Positions 17,082 to 26,341 of a stretch of 64,000 nt of DNA are shown piece by piece. Where the stretch lies: positions 379 to 64,378 of the forward strand of contig NZ_LMJT01000042.1 of the NCBI RefSeq assembly GCF_001429395.1, given 5' to 3'. Both the position numbers and the translations under genes were made by a program. The stretch's first letter is position 1; the number at the start of each line of letters is the position of its first letter. Source of the DNA: Allobosea sp. Root381. GTDB lineage: Bacteria; Pseudomonadota; Alphaproteobacteria; Rhizobiales; Beijerinckiaceae. The notes beneath the pieces were generated by a model, which saw only the letters and a list, made by a program, of their open reading frames with translations, ran no database searches and had not been told where the DNA came from.

Positions 17082-18344
17082 TCACGCAGCCACCGCCGGC
17101 CGAGGCGACCCGTCCGCCTCGGTCGCCTCGGGCTCCTGCGAGATCGGCGCCGTCATGGGATCGATGATCGCGAAGGGCCGCTCGACATGCTCCGGCGCCT
17201 CGCGCACCCGCATGCGCCAGACCGTGACGACCGCGAGCGTCAGCGTCATCGTCGCCATGAAGTAGAGCAGGCCGTTGATGTCGAAGCGCCCCATGACCTC
17301 GGCACCGATGATCGGGCCGAGCGCCGAGCCGATACCCGAAACCAGGATGAGCCGGCCGCTCACCGCCACGACGCGGTCGGACGGCATCCGGTCGAGCGCA
17401 TGCGCGACGCAGACCGGATAGAGCGTCGACATGAAGCCGCCCAGAAGCGCCGCGACCGGCAGCACCGTTGCCAGGCTCGGCGGCAGCAGCACCAGCAGCA
17501 CTGCCGCCGCCGCATAGCCCAACGCCAGCCCGACCAGCACCAGCCGGCGGTCGTTGCGGTCGGACAGGCGGCCGACCGGCACCTGCAGCGCCAGCCCTCC
17601 GAGCACGGCGACCAGCATGAACAGCGCGATCGTGCCCTGGGCGATGCCGGTGCTCAGCATCCAGGCCGGCACCAGCGCGTAGAAGGCGCTGCTGATCATG
17701 CCGCTGACGAGGCAACCGGCGACCGCGACCGGCGCCTGCCGCGTCAGCTCGCCATAGGGCAAGCTCCCGCCTTCGGATACGAGCGTCGGCGCCTCGGCTC
17801 GCGTCGTGCAGACGAGGATGAGCGCGAGCGCGAAGACTGCGCTGACGGCGTGGAAGGCCGCCGCCGAATGGATGTCGAGCGAGGCGATCACCAACTGGCC
17901 GATGGCCAGCGCCATGAAGGTGCCGACCATGTAGGTCGAGAACACCCGCCCGCGCTGGTCCGGCAGCGCCTTGGCGTTGAGCCAGCTCTCGGTGGTGATG
18001 AAAAGGCCCACGCAGCCGATGCCCATCGCGATCCGGCAGGCGATCCAGGATGCAGGCGAGATGAGGAGCGGCATCGCCGCAGCACCGATTACGACCAGCC
18101 CGGCGAAGGCGGCATAGGCACGGATATGGCCGATGCGCTGGATCACGTTGCCGCAGCCGACCGCGCCGAGCGTGAACCCGACGAAATAGGACGAGAGCAC
18201 GATGCCGTTCAGGCCCGCGCCGAAATTCTCGAAGGTCAGGCGCAGGGAGAGGAAGGTGTTGAAGAAGCCATTGGCGAGCTGGACCAGGCTGGTGGCGGCA
18301 ATAAGCGTCCCGATCTGGACCAGCACGGCGTCCCTCCTGCGCAT
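17082..18344 (-). CDS. MFS transporter
   Basis: A 420-residue inner-membrane protein with about 12 hydrophobic helices and an MFS-type loop between helices 2 and 3 (GNVIQRIGHIRAY). The segment ITTESWLNAKALPDQRGRV is characteristic of the YcaD/YfkF-like group of putative exporters. The substrate is unknown. The C-terminal tail (about 385-420) is cytoplasmic and acidic. Convergent with phaB. Confidence 0.85.
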   Translation of the reverse strand: MRRRDAVLVQIGTLIAATSLVQLANGFFNTFLSLRLTFENFGAGLNGIVLSSYFVGFTLGAVGCGNVIQRIGHIRAYAAFAGLVVIGAAAMPLLISPASWIACRIAMGIGCVGLFITTESWLNAKALPDQRGRVFSTYMVGTFMALAIGQLVIASLDIHSAAAFHAVSAVFALALILVCTTRAEAPTLVSEGGSLPYGELTRQAPVAVAGCLVSGMISSAFYALVPAWMLSTGIAQGTIALFMLVAVLGGLALQVPVGRLSDRNDRRLVLVGLALGYAAAAVLLVLLPPSLATVLPVAALLGGFMSTLYPVCVAHALDRMPSDRVVAVSGRLILVSGIGSALGPIIGAEVMGRFDINGLLYFMATMTLTLAVVTVWRMRVREAPEHVERPFAIIDPMTAPISQEPEATEADGSPRPAVAA

Positions 18345-18454
18345 CCGGCCGGCGCCTCTCGGCCGACTCGGGCGGAATCGCTAGGGACGAAATGTGGGCT
18401 CAGTGCGTCAGCGGCCTGGAAATCGACGCCCGGCCTGAAGTCGAGGCTATTACG

Positions 18455-19648
18455 TCAGCCCCGCGACGAGCGCGGCAGCAGGAAAGTCAGGAGGCCGAGC
18501 GCCGGGAGCCAGGCGCAGAGCTTGAACACCTCGACGATGCCGATGCGGTCCGCCAGCGCACCGAGCAGCGCCGCCGCGACGCCGGCCAGCCCGAAGGACA
18601 GCCCGTAGAACAGCCCGCCGACCAGCCCGACGCGATGCGGCACAAGGTCGATCGCGTAGATCAGGATCGCCGAGAACGCACTCGCCATCACGAAGCTGAT
18701 GATAACGCTCAGCACGCCGGTCCAGAACAGATCGGCATGGGGCAGCATCAGCGCGAAGGGCAGCGAGCCGACGATCGACAGCCAGATCACCCGGTCGCGG
18801 CCGATCCTGTCGCCGACCATGCCGCCGATGATGACGCCGAAGGTGCTGACCAGCAGATAGAGAAACAGCATGATCTGCGAGAGCTGCACCGAGACCTCGA
18901 AGCGCGTGATCAGGTAGAAGGTGTAGTAGGAGGTGAAGGCGGCAGTGTAGCCGTTCTTCGAGATCAGCAGCAGGATCAGGATCGTCATCGCGAAGAGCAC
19001 GCGCCCGCGCGAAAGCCCGTGCGCCGCCGTCTCGTCGCCATGCCCCTTCGCCTGGCTGCGCCGGAAGGCGCTGTAGCGCGACGCGGTCCAGGCCATCAGC
19101 GTCATCGCGACCAGCACGACGATCGAGAACCAGGCCAGGCTCGCCTGCCCCCTGGGCACCACGACCATGGCTGCGAGCAGCGGACCGACGGCATAGCCGG
19201 CATGGCCGCCGACCTGGAACAGTCCCTGGGCCAGCCCCTGCCGGCCAGCCGCGGCATGCCGCGCCATTCGCGTTGCCTCGGGGTGGAACACGGCCGAGCC
19301 CAGCCCGACCAGTGCCGCCCCCACCAGCACGATGCCGTAGCTCGCCGCAAAGGACAGCGTCAGCAGCCCGGCCAGCGTCGCCCCCATGCCGGCGACCATC
19401 GCATAAGGCCAGGGCCGCCTGTCGGTGAGATAACCGAGCAGCGGCTGCAGCAGCGACGACGTGACCTGGAAGGCGAGCGTGATCAACCCGATCTGGACGA
19501 AATCGAGCTGGTAGCGCTCCTTGATCAACGGATAGAGCGCCGGGATCATCGACTGAAGCAGGTCGTTCAGCAGATGCGCGACGCTGAGCGCGACGAGGAT
19601 CGGGATCAGGGGGCGGCGCTCGGCCGCCGGCAGGGAGAGCGTGGTCAT
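18455..19648 (-). CDS. MFS transporter, fosmidomycin resistance (Fsr) family
   Basis: A 397-residue, 12-helix inner-membrane exporter. The start region SVAHLLNDLLQSMIPALYP and the segment GSAVFHPEATRMAR are diagnostic of the Fsr group. In other bacteria these export fosmidomycin and possibly other small polar compounds; the natural substrate is unclear. The ATG at 19648 starts the conserved part; an in-frame codon 23 residues upstream is unlikely. It lies 110 bases upstream of the other MFS gene in the same direction and may be co-transcribed with it. Confidence 0.85.
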   Translation of the reverse strand: MTTLSLPAAERRPLIPILVALSVAHLLNDLLQSMIPALYPLIKERYQLDFVQIGLITLAFQVTSSLLQPLLGYLTDRRPWPYAMVAGMGATLAGLLTLSFAASYGIVLVGAALVGLGSAVFHPEATRMARHAAAGRQGLAQGLFQVGGHAGYAVGPLLAAMVVVPRGQASLAWFSIVVLVAMTLMAWTASRYSAFRRSQAKGHGDETAAHGLSRGRVLFAMTILILLLISKNGYTAAFTSYYTFYLITRFEVSVQLSQIMLFLYLLVSTFGVIIGGMVGDRIGRDRVIWLSIVGSLPFALMLPHADLFWTGVLSVIISFVMASAFSAILIYAIDLVPHRVGLVGGLFYGLSFGLAGVAAALLGALADRIGIVEVFKLCAWLPALGLLTFLLPRSSRG

Positions 19649-20003
19649 GCCTGACGCTTGGTCCTTCGGCCGATTACGGTCAATGCCCCCATACGGCGTG
19701 CAGGTCATGGCATCCATGGCGTGGGAGCCGTGCTGCGATGCGGCAATGGCGCCGTGTTCGCTCCGAACCGCGCCGTCATCCCGGACACGCTGCGAAGCAG
19801 CGCCGATCCGGGGTCCAACGCAGCGACTGATCCTCGTGCTGGCGGGCTATGCCGAGCCGAGTTCGCTGCCGGCTCCTTCCTGCGTGCTGATCGTGGCCGG
19901 GGCGCTGGTGGCGAGTGGGCGCCACGGCGCATAGCGCAAGACGCCGAGAACCCCTCTCCTATAGGGAGAGGGCTCCCCACGCGTCGGGAAATGACGCCGC
20001 CGC
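19649..20003. other. intergenic region with two repeat elements, no gene
   Basis: A 355-base gap between the Fsr gene and the end of the TIGR02302 gene. It contains the type C repeat (19782-19815) and a hairpin with arms CCCTCTCC and GGAGAGGG around a TATAG loop (19952-19972). No open frame with a plausible ribosome binding site was seen. Confidence 0.6.
19782..19815. repeat. dispersed repeat type C, copy 2
   Basis: Reverse-complement copy of the element at 11537-11570, 33 of 34 bases matching by eye, with the central palindrome GCTGCGAAGCAGC. Confidence 0.7.
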
Positions 20004-22739
20004 TCAGTTTTGCCTGAGCAGGCGCTCCAGATAATCCAGTTCCTCCATCGGCCGCGACGGATCGCCGAGCCGGCGGCGCAGCTCTTCCAGGATGCGGCGG
20101 GCCCGCTGCGTCGCGCTCTCGTCGGCGCCCGGCACGCGCACGCGGCCATCGGCCCAGTCGCGCTGGCGCTGCGGCCGCCCGAGCGGGTCCTCACGGCCGC
20201 GCTGCTGCGCAGAGGGGCGCCCGGCCGGCTGGCCGTCGGGCTCGCCATAGGCGTTGTCGCCCGGCTCGCCGCCCTCGCCGGGCTGACCCTGCATCTGCTG
20301 GGCAAGGTTCTGGCCGCCCTTGCGCAGCGCCTCCAGCGCCCGCCCCTGTGCATCGAGCGCACCTTCGCCCTGGCCCTGGCCGAGCTGTTCGCCGGCCTCG
20401 CCCATCGCATCCTCGGCCTCGCCGAGCTCGCCCTGCTGGGGCGCGCCCATGCCGCGCATCCGCCGCTGCAGGTCCTGCAGCCGCTCGCGCAGCTGCTGCT
20501 GGCGCTGGGCCAGGCTCTGGCCGCCCTGGCCATTCTGGCCCATCTGGCCTTCGCCCTCCTCGCCCTCTTCCCCCTCGCCCTGCTCGCCGGGTTGCTGCCC
20601 CGGCTGCTGGCTGCGCTGGCCCTGCTGACGCTGACCCTGCTGGCCGGGGCGCGCCTGCTGCTGGCCGGGCCGGCGGCCCTGCTGGGCGCGGTTCTGGCGG
20701 CGCTGCTCCTGCTGGAAGGTCTCGTCCCGCAAATCCTGCTGCTCGCGCGTCATCCGGTCGAGATCGCCGAGCGCCTGGTTCATCTCGCGCTGGCGCGGGT
20801 CCTGCTGGCCCGGGCGAGCCATCTGCAGGTTGTTGAGCATCTGGTTGAGCTCTTCCATCAGCCGCTGCGCCTCGGCCATGTCGCCGCGCTTCGACAGCTC
20901 CTCGATGCGGTTGAGCATGTTCTGCAGGTCTCGCGGCGTCACCGTCTTGAAGTTTTCCGGGAGCTGCGACATCTGGTTGGGATCAGCATTCTGCTGCTGC
21001 CGCTGCATCTGCTCGGCGAGCTGGCGCATGAACTGGTCCATCGCCCGGCGCATTTCCTCGGTGAGCTTCTTGATCTCCTCCTCGGAGGCGCCGCGCTCGA
21101 GCGCCTGCTGCAGGTTCTCCTGCGCGGCCCTTAGCGCCCGCTCTGCATCCGACAGGTCGCCATCCTCGAGCTGGAGCGCCAGCGCCCACATAAGATCGGC
21201 GACCTCGCGCAGCTGATCGTCGCTCGAACTCTTGCGCAGTCGCTCCGTGACCATGCGCATGCCGAGATAGACGCCGGTCTCCTTCATGAAGAGATCGGGC
21301 TCGATCAGCAGCGAATCCATCGCGAGCTGGACTTTGCGGCGGTCGTCGACATCCATCACGAGCTTGCGGCGCTGCTCGACCAACGCCTTGGGCAGCGGCT
21401 TGGCGAAGGTCCGCTGCGGCAGCACGACCTCGACCGGCTCGCTGCGCCCCTCCTGCCCGGCCTCGTCGCGCGCCACCAGCGTCATCCTGACCTTGGCGCC
21501 GGCCCAGGGATGGGCCGAGAAATCTACGGTGCTCTTCATCTCTTCCTCGCCCGAGGGCGAGGACGGCACGCTGAGCGCCTGCTTCGGCGCCTCGACCAGC
21601 GAGCGCCCGGTCGAAGGCGGGCCGCTGCGCTCCACCGTCGCCTCGACCGAGGCGACGCCATAATCGTCGGTGACGCGATAGGTCAGCGAGAGCCCGCCGC
21701 TCTGCGCGCCCGTGACCGGCTTGGGCGGCTCGACGAAGCCGATCGCCGGCGGCTGGTCGGCGACGGCGGTGATCGACAGCGTCGTTCCCGGCGCGCCGCT
21801 CCCGGTCAGCCTGATCGTGCCGTTACCCGCCACGGTAAAGCGCTTCTCGACGACGGCCTGCGCCTCGCCGACAGCCGGCTTGGCCGCCGTAGGAGAGGCC
21901 TTGCCGCCCTGAGTCTGATCGCCAGCAGCCTTGTCGCCCGGAGCCTTGGCGTCGGGAAGAGGCAGGGCGTCGAGCCGGCCGGTGGTCGCGACATCCATCG
22001 CGGTCTTGCCGGCGATGCGCACCACGATGGTCGATTTCTCAGGCGCGTTGATCTGCGGGCTCGCGAGCTTCGCGAAATCGATCAGCATCGGCGGCAGCCG
22101 CGTATAGGCGGGCGGATCGATCCAGGCATCGACGCGGATCGCGGCCGCCGGCGACGGCGGCCCGCGCCAGTCGAAGGCCGCGCCCAGGCGCGGGATCGCC
22201 TCATGGCCGGCGACGAAGAAGGCGGTGACGGCGGCGAAAAGCGGCACGGCACGCAGCGCGTAGCGGTCCCGCCCGGCCATCCGCGGTTGCGGCGGCGCGA
22301 CGCGAAGGCCGGCGACCTGCGCGCTCTGGCGCTCGACATGAAGCGTCCACAGCGCCTGAGAGACGGGATCCTTCGCGCCGACGGCGAGACTGTCCTCCAG
22401 CGCCGAGGCAGGGCGATGCCCGCCCTGAAACGAGCGGTCGAGCCGCGCCAGCGCATCGCGATGGGTCGGCAGCGCGGTGGTCGCGACCCGCCAGAAGCTC
22501 GCGGCGAGGGCAACGAGGAAGAGGGAGACCCCGAGGGCGCGGCCCTGCCAGGGCAGGTGCGTCCAGAGCCCGAACCAGGAAACGGCGAGGAAGCTGAGCA
22601 GCACGGCCGCAGGCAGCCAGAGCCGCGGCCAAAGGCGCTCCCAGCCCAGCGAGACCCGCGACGCCATGGCAAGGCGGGCGAGCCGCTGCCGCACGCCTTC
22701 GACCCGATCCGGCGCCTTGCGGCGCTGCGCCTCACTCAT
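20004..22739 (-). CDS. TIGR02302 family membrane protein (DUF4175)
   Basis: A 911-residue protein of a family found in alphaproteobacteria, usually beside lysA. The N-terminal 65 residues are cytoplasmic and basic. Two hydrophobic segments (about 35-75) and another near 155-175 anchor it. A periplasmic beta-rich part (about 190-470) is followed by a long helical section. From about residue 610 the protein becomes extremely Gln/Gly/Glu/Arg-rich, with runs such as GQQPGEQGEGEEGEEGEG. Function unknown. The ATG at 22739 begins MSEAQRRKAPDRVEG. It is the last gene of the argH-lptM-lysA-TIGR02302 run. Confidence 0.85.
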   Translation of the reverse strand: MSEAQRRKAPDRVEGVRQRLARLAMASRVSLGWERLWPRLWLPAAVLLSFLAVSWFGLWTHLPWQGRALGVSLFLVALAASFWRVATTALPTHRDALARLDRSFQGGHRPASALEDSLAVGAKDPVSQALWTLHVERQSAQVAGLRVAPPQPRMAGRDRYALRAVPLFAAVTAFFVAGHEAIPRLGAAFDWRGPPSPAAAIRVDAWIDPPAYTRLPPMLIDFAKLASPQINAPEKSTIVVRIAGKTAMDVATTGRLDALPLPDAKAPGDKAAGDQTQGGKASPTAAKPAVGEAQAVVEKRFTVAGNGTIRLTGSGAPGTTLSITAVADQPPAIGFVEPPKPVTGAQSGGLSLTYRVTDDYGVASVEATVERSGPPSTGRSLVEAPKQALSVPSSPSGEEEMKSTVDFSAHPWAGAKVRMTLVARDEAGQEGRSEPVEVVLPQRTFAKPLPKALVEQRRKLVMDVDDRRKVQLAMDSLLIEPDLFMKETGVYLGMRMVTERLRKSSSDDQLREVADLMWALALQLEDGDLSDAERALRAAQENLQQALERGASEEEIKKLTEEMRRAMDQFMRQLAEQMQRQQQNADPNQMSQLPENFKTVTPRDLQNMLNRIEELSKRGDMAEAQRLMEELNQMLNNLQMARPGQQDPRQREMNQALGDLDRMTREQQDLRDETFQQEQRRQNRAQQGRRPGQQQARPGQQGQRQQGQRSQQPGQQPGEQGEGEEGEEGEGQMGQNGQGGQSLAQRQQQLRERLQDLQRRMRGMGAPQQGELGEAEDAMGEAGEQLGQGQGEGALDAQGRALEALRKGGQNLAQQMQGQPGEGGEPGDNAYGEPDGQPAGRPSAQQRGREDPLGRPQRQRDWADGRVRVPGADESATQRARRILEELRRRLGDPSRPMEELDYLERLLRQN

Positions 22740-22940
22740 GCCGTCGCTCCGAGCCGCCCCCAATGCCGCTTGGAATTCTCCGCCTGGACATCTGCCACGA
22801 TCCGGACGCTAGCACGGGAATGTGGCAAGGCCAGAGCGAAGGCTACGTGCTTCGGCCCGCTCGACGTTTCGTGAACACGGGCTGCCGATGGCGGAGCATG
22901 ACGTGCTCCGAAAACCGGTTCCCACTTCTCGGCGTCAAGC

Positions 22941-24230
22941 TCAGGCCAGCCAGGGCGGTGCACGATCCGTGCCGAGCAGCTCCTCGAAGCTCTGGCGCGG
23001 CCGCGTGACCGCATATTCGCCGCCCTTCACCAGCACCTCCGCCACCAGCAGGCGCTGGTTGTAGGTCGAGGACATGCTGGCGCCATAGGCGCCTGCGGTC
23101 ATGAAGGCGATCAGGTCGTCCGGCTTCAGCGCCGGCAGGCGCCGCCCGGTGGTGAAGGTATCGCCCGATTCGCAGATCGGCCCGACCACGTCATAGGCGA
23201 CCTCGCTCGCGCCCTGCGCGGGCTCCGAAACCGGCCAGATCTCGTGATAGGCCTCGTACATCGCCGGCCGCATCAGGTCGTTCATCGCCGCGTCGACGAC
23301 GAGGAACTGCTTGGTCGGGCGCGGATTGAGATGCAGCACCCGCGTCAGCAGGATGCCGGCATTGCCGACGATCAGCCGCCCGGGCTCGAAGCCGAGCTCG
23401 ACGTCGAGCCCCTTGGTGATCCGGCCGACCATCGCCGCATAGGCCTCGATCAGCTCCGGTCCCTGGTCGAAATCCTTCGGCACCTCATAGGGGATGCCGA
23501 GGCCGCCGCCGAGATCGAGACGATCGACGCGATGGCCTTCACCGCGCAGGCTGCCGACCAGCGCCGCCATCTTGGAATAGGCCGCTTCGAACGAGCCGGT
23601 CTCGCGAATCTGGCTGCCGATATGCAGCGCAAGCCCCATCATCCTGACGCCGGGCATATTGGCGGCGCGACTATAGAGCCGGCCGACCTCATCGAAGGAG
23701 ACGCCGAACTTGTTCTCGGACGAGCCCGTGGTGATCTTGGCGTGGCCGCCCGCCCCGATGTCGGGATTGACGCGGAAGACCGCCTCCTGGCGCTTGCCGA
23801 GCGACGCCGCGACCTTCGAGAGCAGGTCGAGCTCGCTCTCTGTTTCGACATTGACCTGATAGATCCCGGCCTCGACCGCGAAACGCAGCTCGGCTTCGCT
23901 CTTGCCTACGCCCGAGAAGACGATGCGCTCCGGCGGGAAGCCGGCGGCGAGCGCTTTGCGCACCTCGCCCTCCGACACCGTGTCGGCCCCGGCGCCCAGC
24001 GCGGCCAGCGTCTTCAGCACGCCGAGATTGCCGTTGGCCTTCATCGCATAGAAGACATGGGCCTTGCCGGCGGGAGCGGCAGACTTCATCGCCTGCTCAT
24101 AGAGGCGGTAATGGCGCTCGATCGTCGCCGAGGAATAGACATAGACCGGCGTGCCGACCTCGGCCGCGACCCGGCGCAGGTCGACCTCCTCGGCGAAGAG
24201 GGTGCCGTCGCGATAGCTGAAATGATGCAT
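22941..24230 (-). CDS. lysA: diaminopimelate decarboxylase
   Basis: A PLP enzyme that decarboxylates meso-diaminopimelate to lysine, the last step of lysine synthesis. The 429 residues are typical. Lys64 in YAMKANGN binds PLP; EFGVSFDE-like and HIGSQI segments line the barrel; GPICESGDTF carries the active-site Cys of the second subunit. The ATG at 24230 starts MHHFSYRDG, as in relatives. It lies downstream of lptM in the same direction. Confidence 0.98.
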   Translation of the reverse strand: MHHFSYRDGTLFAEEVDLRRVAAEVGTPVYVYSSATIERHYRLYEQAMKSAAPAGKAHVFYAMKANGNLGVLKTLAALGAGADTVSEGEVRKALAAGFPPERIVFSGVGKSEAELRFAVEAGIYQVNVETESELDLLSKVAASLGKRQEAVFRVNPDIGAGGHAKITTGSSENKFGVSFDEVGRLYSRAANMPGVRMMGLALHIGSQIRETGSFEAAYSKMAALVGSLRGEGHRVDRLDLGGGLGIPYEVPKDFDQGPELIEAYAAMVGRITKGLDVELGFEPGRLIVGNAGILLTRVLHLNPRPTKQFLVVDAAMNDLMRPAMYEAYHEIWPVSEPAQGASEVAYDVVGPICESGDTFTTGRRLPALKPDDLIAFMTAGAYGASMSSTYNQRLLVAEVLVKGGEYAVTRPRQSFEELLGTDRAPPWLA

Positions 24231-24302
24231 CGGTGCTCGCCGTTAGCTCGAGAAGTGCAGTGCCACAGCCTCGCCCTCCAGGGTTCCGGCCGATATATTC
24301 GA

Positions 24303-24422
24303 GTTCTCATCCCGAGGAGCCGCGCCAGCAACGTCTCGAAGGATGCTTCAGGAGGGTTCGAAACCATCTGGAGCATGCTTCGGACGCAAGGCTTCGGCTT
24401 GCTCCTCAGGGCGAGGGCTCGT
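24303..24422. repeat. intergenic repeat between lptM and lysA
   Basis: Inverted ends 'catcccgaggagc' and 'gctcctcagggcgagg' flank a segment with 'gtctcgaaggatg'. This wording is a common dispersed repeat in Hyphomicrobiales. It occupies most of the lptM-lysA gap and leaves the two genes possibly co-transcribed through it. Confidence 0.5.
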
Positions 24423-24434
24423 TCGTAACGAAAC

Positions 24435-24698
24435 TCAGAGAATCGCGTCCAGCACGAACGGCTTGTCAGGTACGGTGACCTGCGCTCCGGCCTTCGGCGG
24501 CCGCGCCAGGATCGAGCCCTGGGTCATCGCTGTCGCATCATTCTCGACCCCGCCGATCTGCGAATCGGGCAGGTTGATCGCGTTGGCGGCATTCGGCGGC
24601 GCTTCGAGAGGGCCCTTGCGGCCACAGGCCCCGAGCGCGACGGCGAGCAAGCCGGCGACCAGGACGGCGCGGCCGATTTTCAGGCGGGAGTGCAGCAC
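24435..24698 (-). CDS. lptM: small outer-membrane lipoprotein LptM-like
   Basis: An 87-residue lipoprotein. The signal peptide ends in a lipobox (LGAC, Cys25), and CGRKGPLEAPP follows. That CG-x-KGPL start of the mature chain is the signature of LptM/YifL, a helper in oxidative maturation of the LptD LPS translocon in enterobacteria; the role here is by homology. The GTG at 24698 with AAGGG upstream gives a normal signal peptide; an ATG at 24728 would add ten residues without a ribosome binding site. The position upstream of lysA is conserved in the order Hyphomicrobiales. Confidence 0.8.
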   Translation of the reverse strand: MLHSRLKIGRAVLVAGLLAVALGACGRKGPLEAPPNAANAINLPDSQIGGVENDATAMTQGSILARPPKAGAQVTVPDKPFVLDAIL

Positions 24699-24785
24699 GA
24701 AAGCGAACCCTTGGGCCAAAGCAAACATTGGGCGAAACGTGGCGGAGACTGTAGCGAAGGAAGGCGGCGGAGGCGAGGCTTGAAG

Positions 24786-24912
24786 GGCCTGCCTCATCAT
24801 TCTGAGGATGCGAGCCCTTCTCGTCATGGTCGGGCTTGTACCGACCATCCACGTCTTCCTCTGACGAGGGCAGTGTTCAAGACGTGGATGCTCGCCACAA
24901 GGGCGAGCATTG
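24786..24912. repeat. intergenic repeat between argH and lptM
   Basis: Contains 'catcattctgaggatg', then inverted segments around 'ggtcgggcttgtaccgacc' and 'cacgtctt...aagacgtg'. Similar to dispersed Hyphomicrobiales repeats; no coding signal. Confidence 0.5.
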
Positions 24913-24920
24913 CGGCAGGA

Positions 24921-26312
24921 TCAGCCGCGCTCCTTCGCGAGCTTCTTCAGCCAGCGCGCCGCCTGCCGACGGACATTGGCCGGCGCGGTGCCGCCATAGC
25001 TGACGCGGCTCTTCACCGACTGCTCGACGCCGAGCACGGCGAAGACGGCTTCGGTGATCTTCGGCTCGACTTCCTGCATCTCGGCTAGCGAGAGCTTCTC
25101 CAGCCCGACCTTCTTCTCGGAGGCGATGCCGACGAGCCGGCCGGTGACGTGGTGTGCGTCGCGGAACGGCATCTTCAGCACCCGCACCAGCCAGTCGGCG
25201 AGATCGGTCGCGGTAGCGTAGCCGAGGCCGGCGGCCTTCTTCATCACCTTGAGGTCGGGCTGCATGTCGCGGACCATGCCGGTGGTGGCGGCGAGGCAAA
25301 GCGACAGCGTCTGCAGGCCGTCGAAGGTGCCTTCCTTGTCCTCCTGCATGTCCTTGGAATAGGTCAGAGGCAGGCCCTTCATCATCGTCAGCATCTGCTG
25401 CAGCGTGCCGAAAACGCGCCCCGCCTTGCCGCGCACCAGCTCGGCGGCATCGGGGTTGCGCTTCTGCGGCATGATCGAGGATCCCGTCGAGAAGGCGTCG
25501 GAGAGGCGCACGAAGCCGAATTGCGGCGTCGCCCAGAGCACGATCTCCTCGGCGAAGCGCGAGAGGTGCATCGCGCAGATCGAGGCCGCGGCCAGCGTCT
25601 CCAGCACGAAGTCGCGATCCGAGACCGAATCGAGCGAATTCGCCGTCGGCCGGTCGAAGCCGAGCGCCTTCGCCGTCATCTCGCGGTCGATCGGGAAGGA
25701 GGTGCCGGCGAGCGCGGCCGCGCCGAGCGGGCTCTCGTTCAGTCGGGCGCGGGCGTCGCGGATGCGGCCGCGGTCGCGGCCGAGCATCTCGACATAGGCC
25801 AGGAGATGATGGCCGAAGGTCACGGGCTGGGCCGACTGCAGATGCGTGAAGCCCGGCATCACGGCCCCGGCATGGGCCTGCGCCTTCTCGGCAAGCGCGA
25901 GCTGGAGCTCGGCCATCTGCGCGTCGAGCTGGTCGAGCGTGTCGCGCACCCACAGCTTCATGTCGGTCGCGACCTGGTCGTTGCGCGAGCGGCCGGTGTG
26001 CAGGCGCCCGGCGGCGGCGCCGATCCGGTCCTTCAGGCTGCTCTCGACATTCATGTGGACGTCCTCGAGCGCACGCGAGAACGTGAAGGTGCCGGCCTCG
26101 ATATCGGCCTCGACCTGCTTGAGCCCGGCGCTGATCGCGGCAACATCGTCCCTGGTCAGGATGCCGGTCTCGCCCAGCATCGTTGCATGGGCAAGCGAGC
26201 CGCGGATGTCCTGGCGCCACAGGCGCTGGTCGAAATCGATGGAGGCGTTGATCTCCTCCATGATGGCGTCGGGACCCGCGGCGAAACGTCCACCCCACAT
26301 ACGATTGCTCAC
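24921..26312 (-). CDS. argH: argininosuccinate lyase
   Basis: Cleaves argininosuccinate to arginine and fumarate, the last step of arginine synthesis. The 463 residues are the normal length. The fumarase/aspartase superfamily signature GSSIMPQKRNPD is intact, as are the N-terminal MWGGRF and TGRSRNDQVATD. I place the start at the GTG (26312), which gives SNRMWGGRF and has AGGAAAG upstream; an ATG four codons later is possible. Divergent from the tlpA-like gene across only 29 bases, so the promoters overlap. Confidence 0.97.
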   Translation of the reverse strand: MSNRMWGGRFAAGPDAIMEEINASIDFDQRLWRQDIRGSLAHATMLGETGILTRDDVAAISAGLKQVEADIEAGTFTFSRALEDVHMNVESSLKDRIGAAAGRLHTGRSRNDQVATDMKLWVRDTLDQLDAQMAELQLALAEKAQAHAGAVMPGFTHLQSAQPVTFGHHLLAYVEMLGRDRGRIRDARARLNESPLGAAALAGTSFPIDREMTAKALGFDRPTANSLDSVSDRDFVLETLAAASICAMHLSRFAEEIVLWATPQFGFVRLSDAFSTGSSIMPQKRNPDAAELVRGKAGRVFGTLQQMLTMMKGLPLTYSKDMQEDKEGTFDGLQTLSLCLAATTGMVRDMQPDLKVMKKAAGLGYATATDLADWLVRVLKMPFRDAHHVTGRLVGIASEKKVGLEKLSLAEMQEVEPKITEAVFAVLGVEQSVKSRVSYGGTAPANVRRQAARWLKKLAKERG

Positions 26313-26341
26313 GACGGTCTTTCCTGCTTCTAGGACGTACG

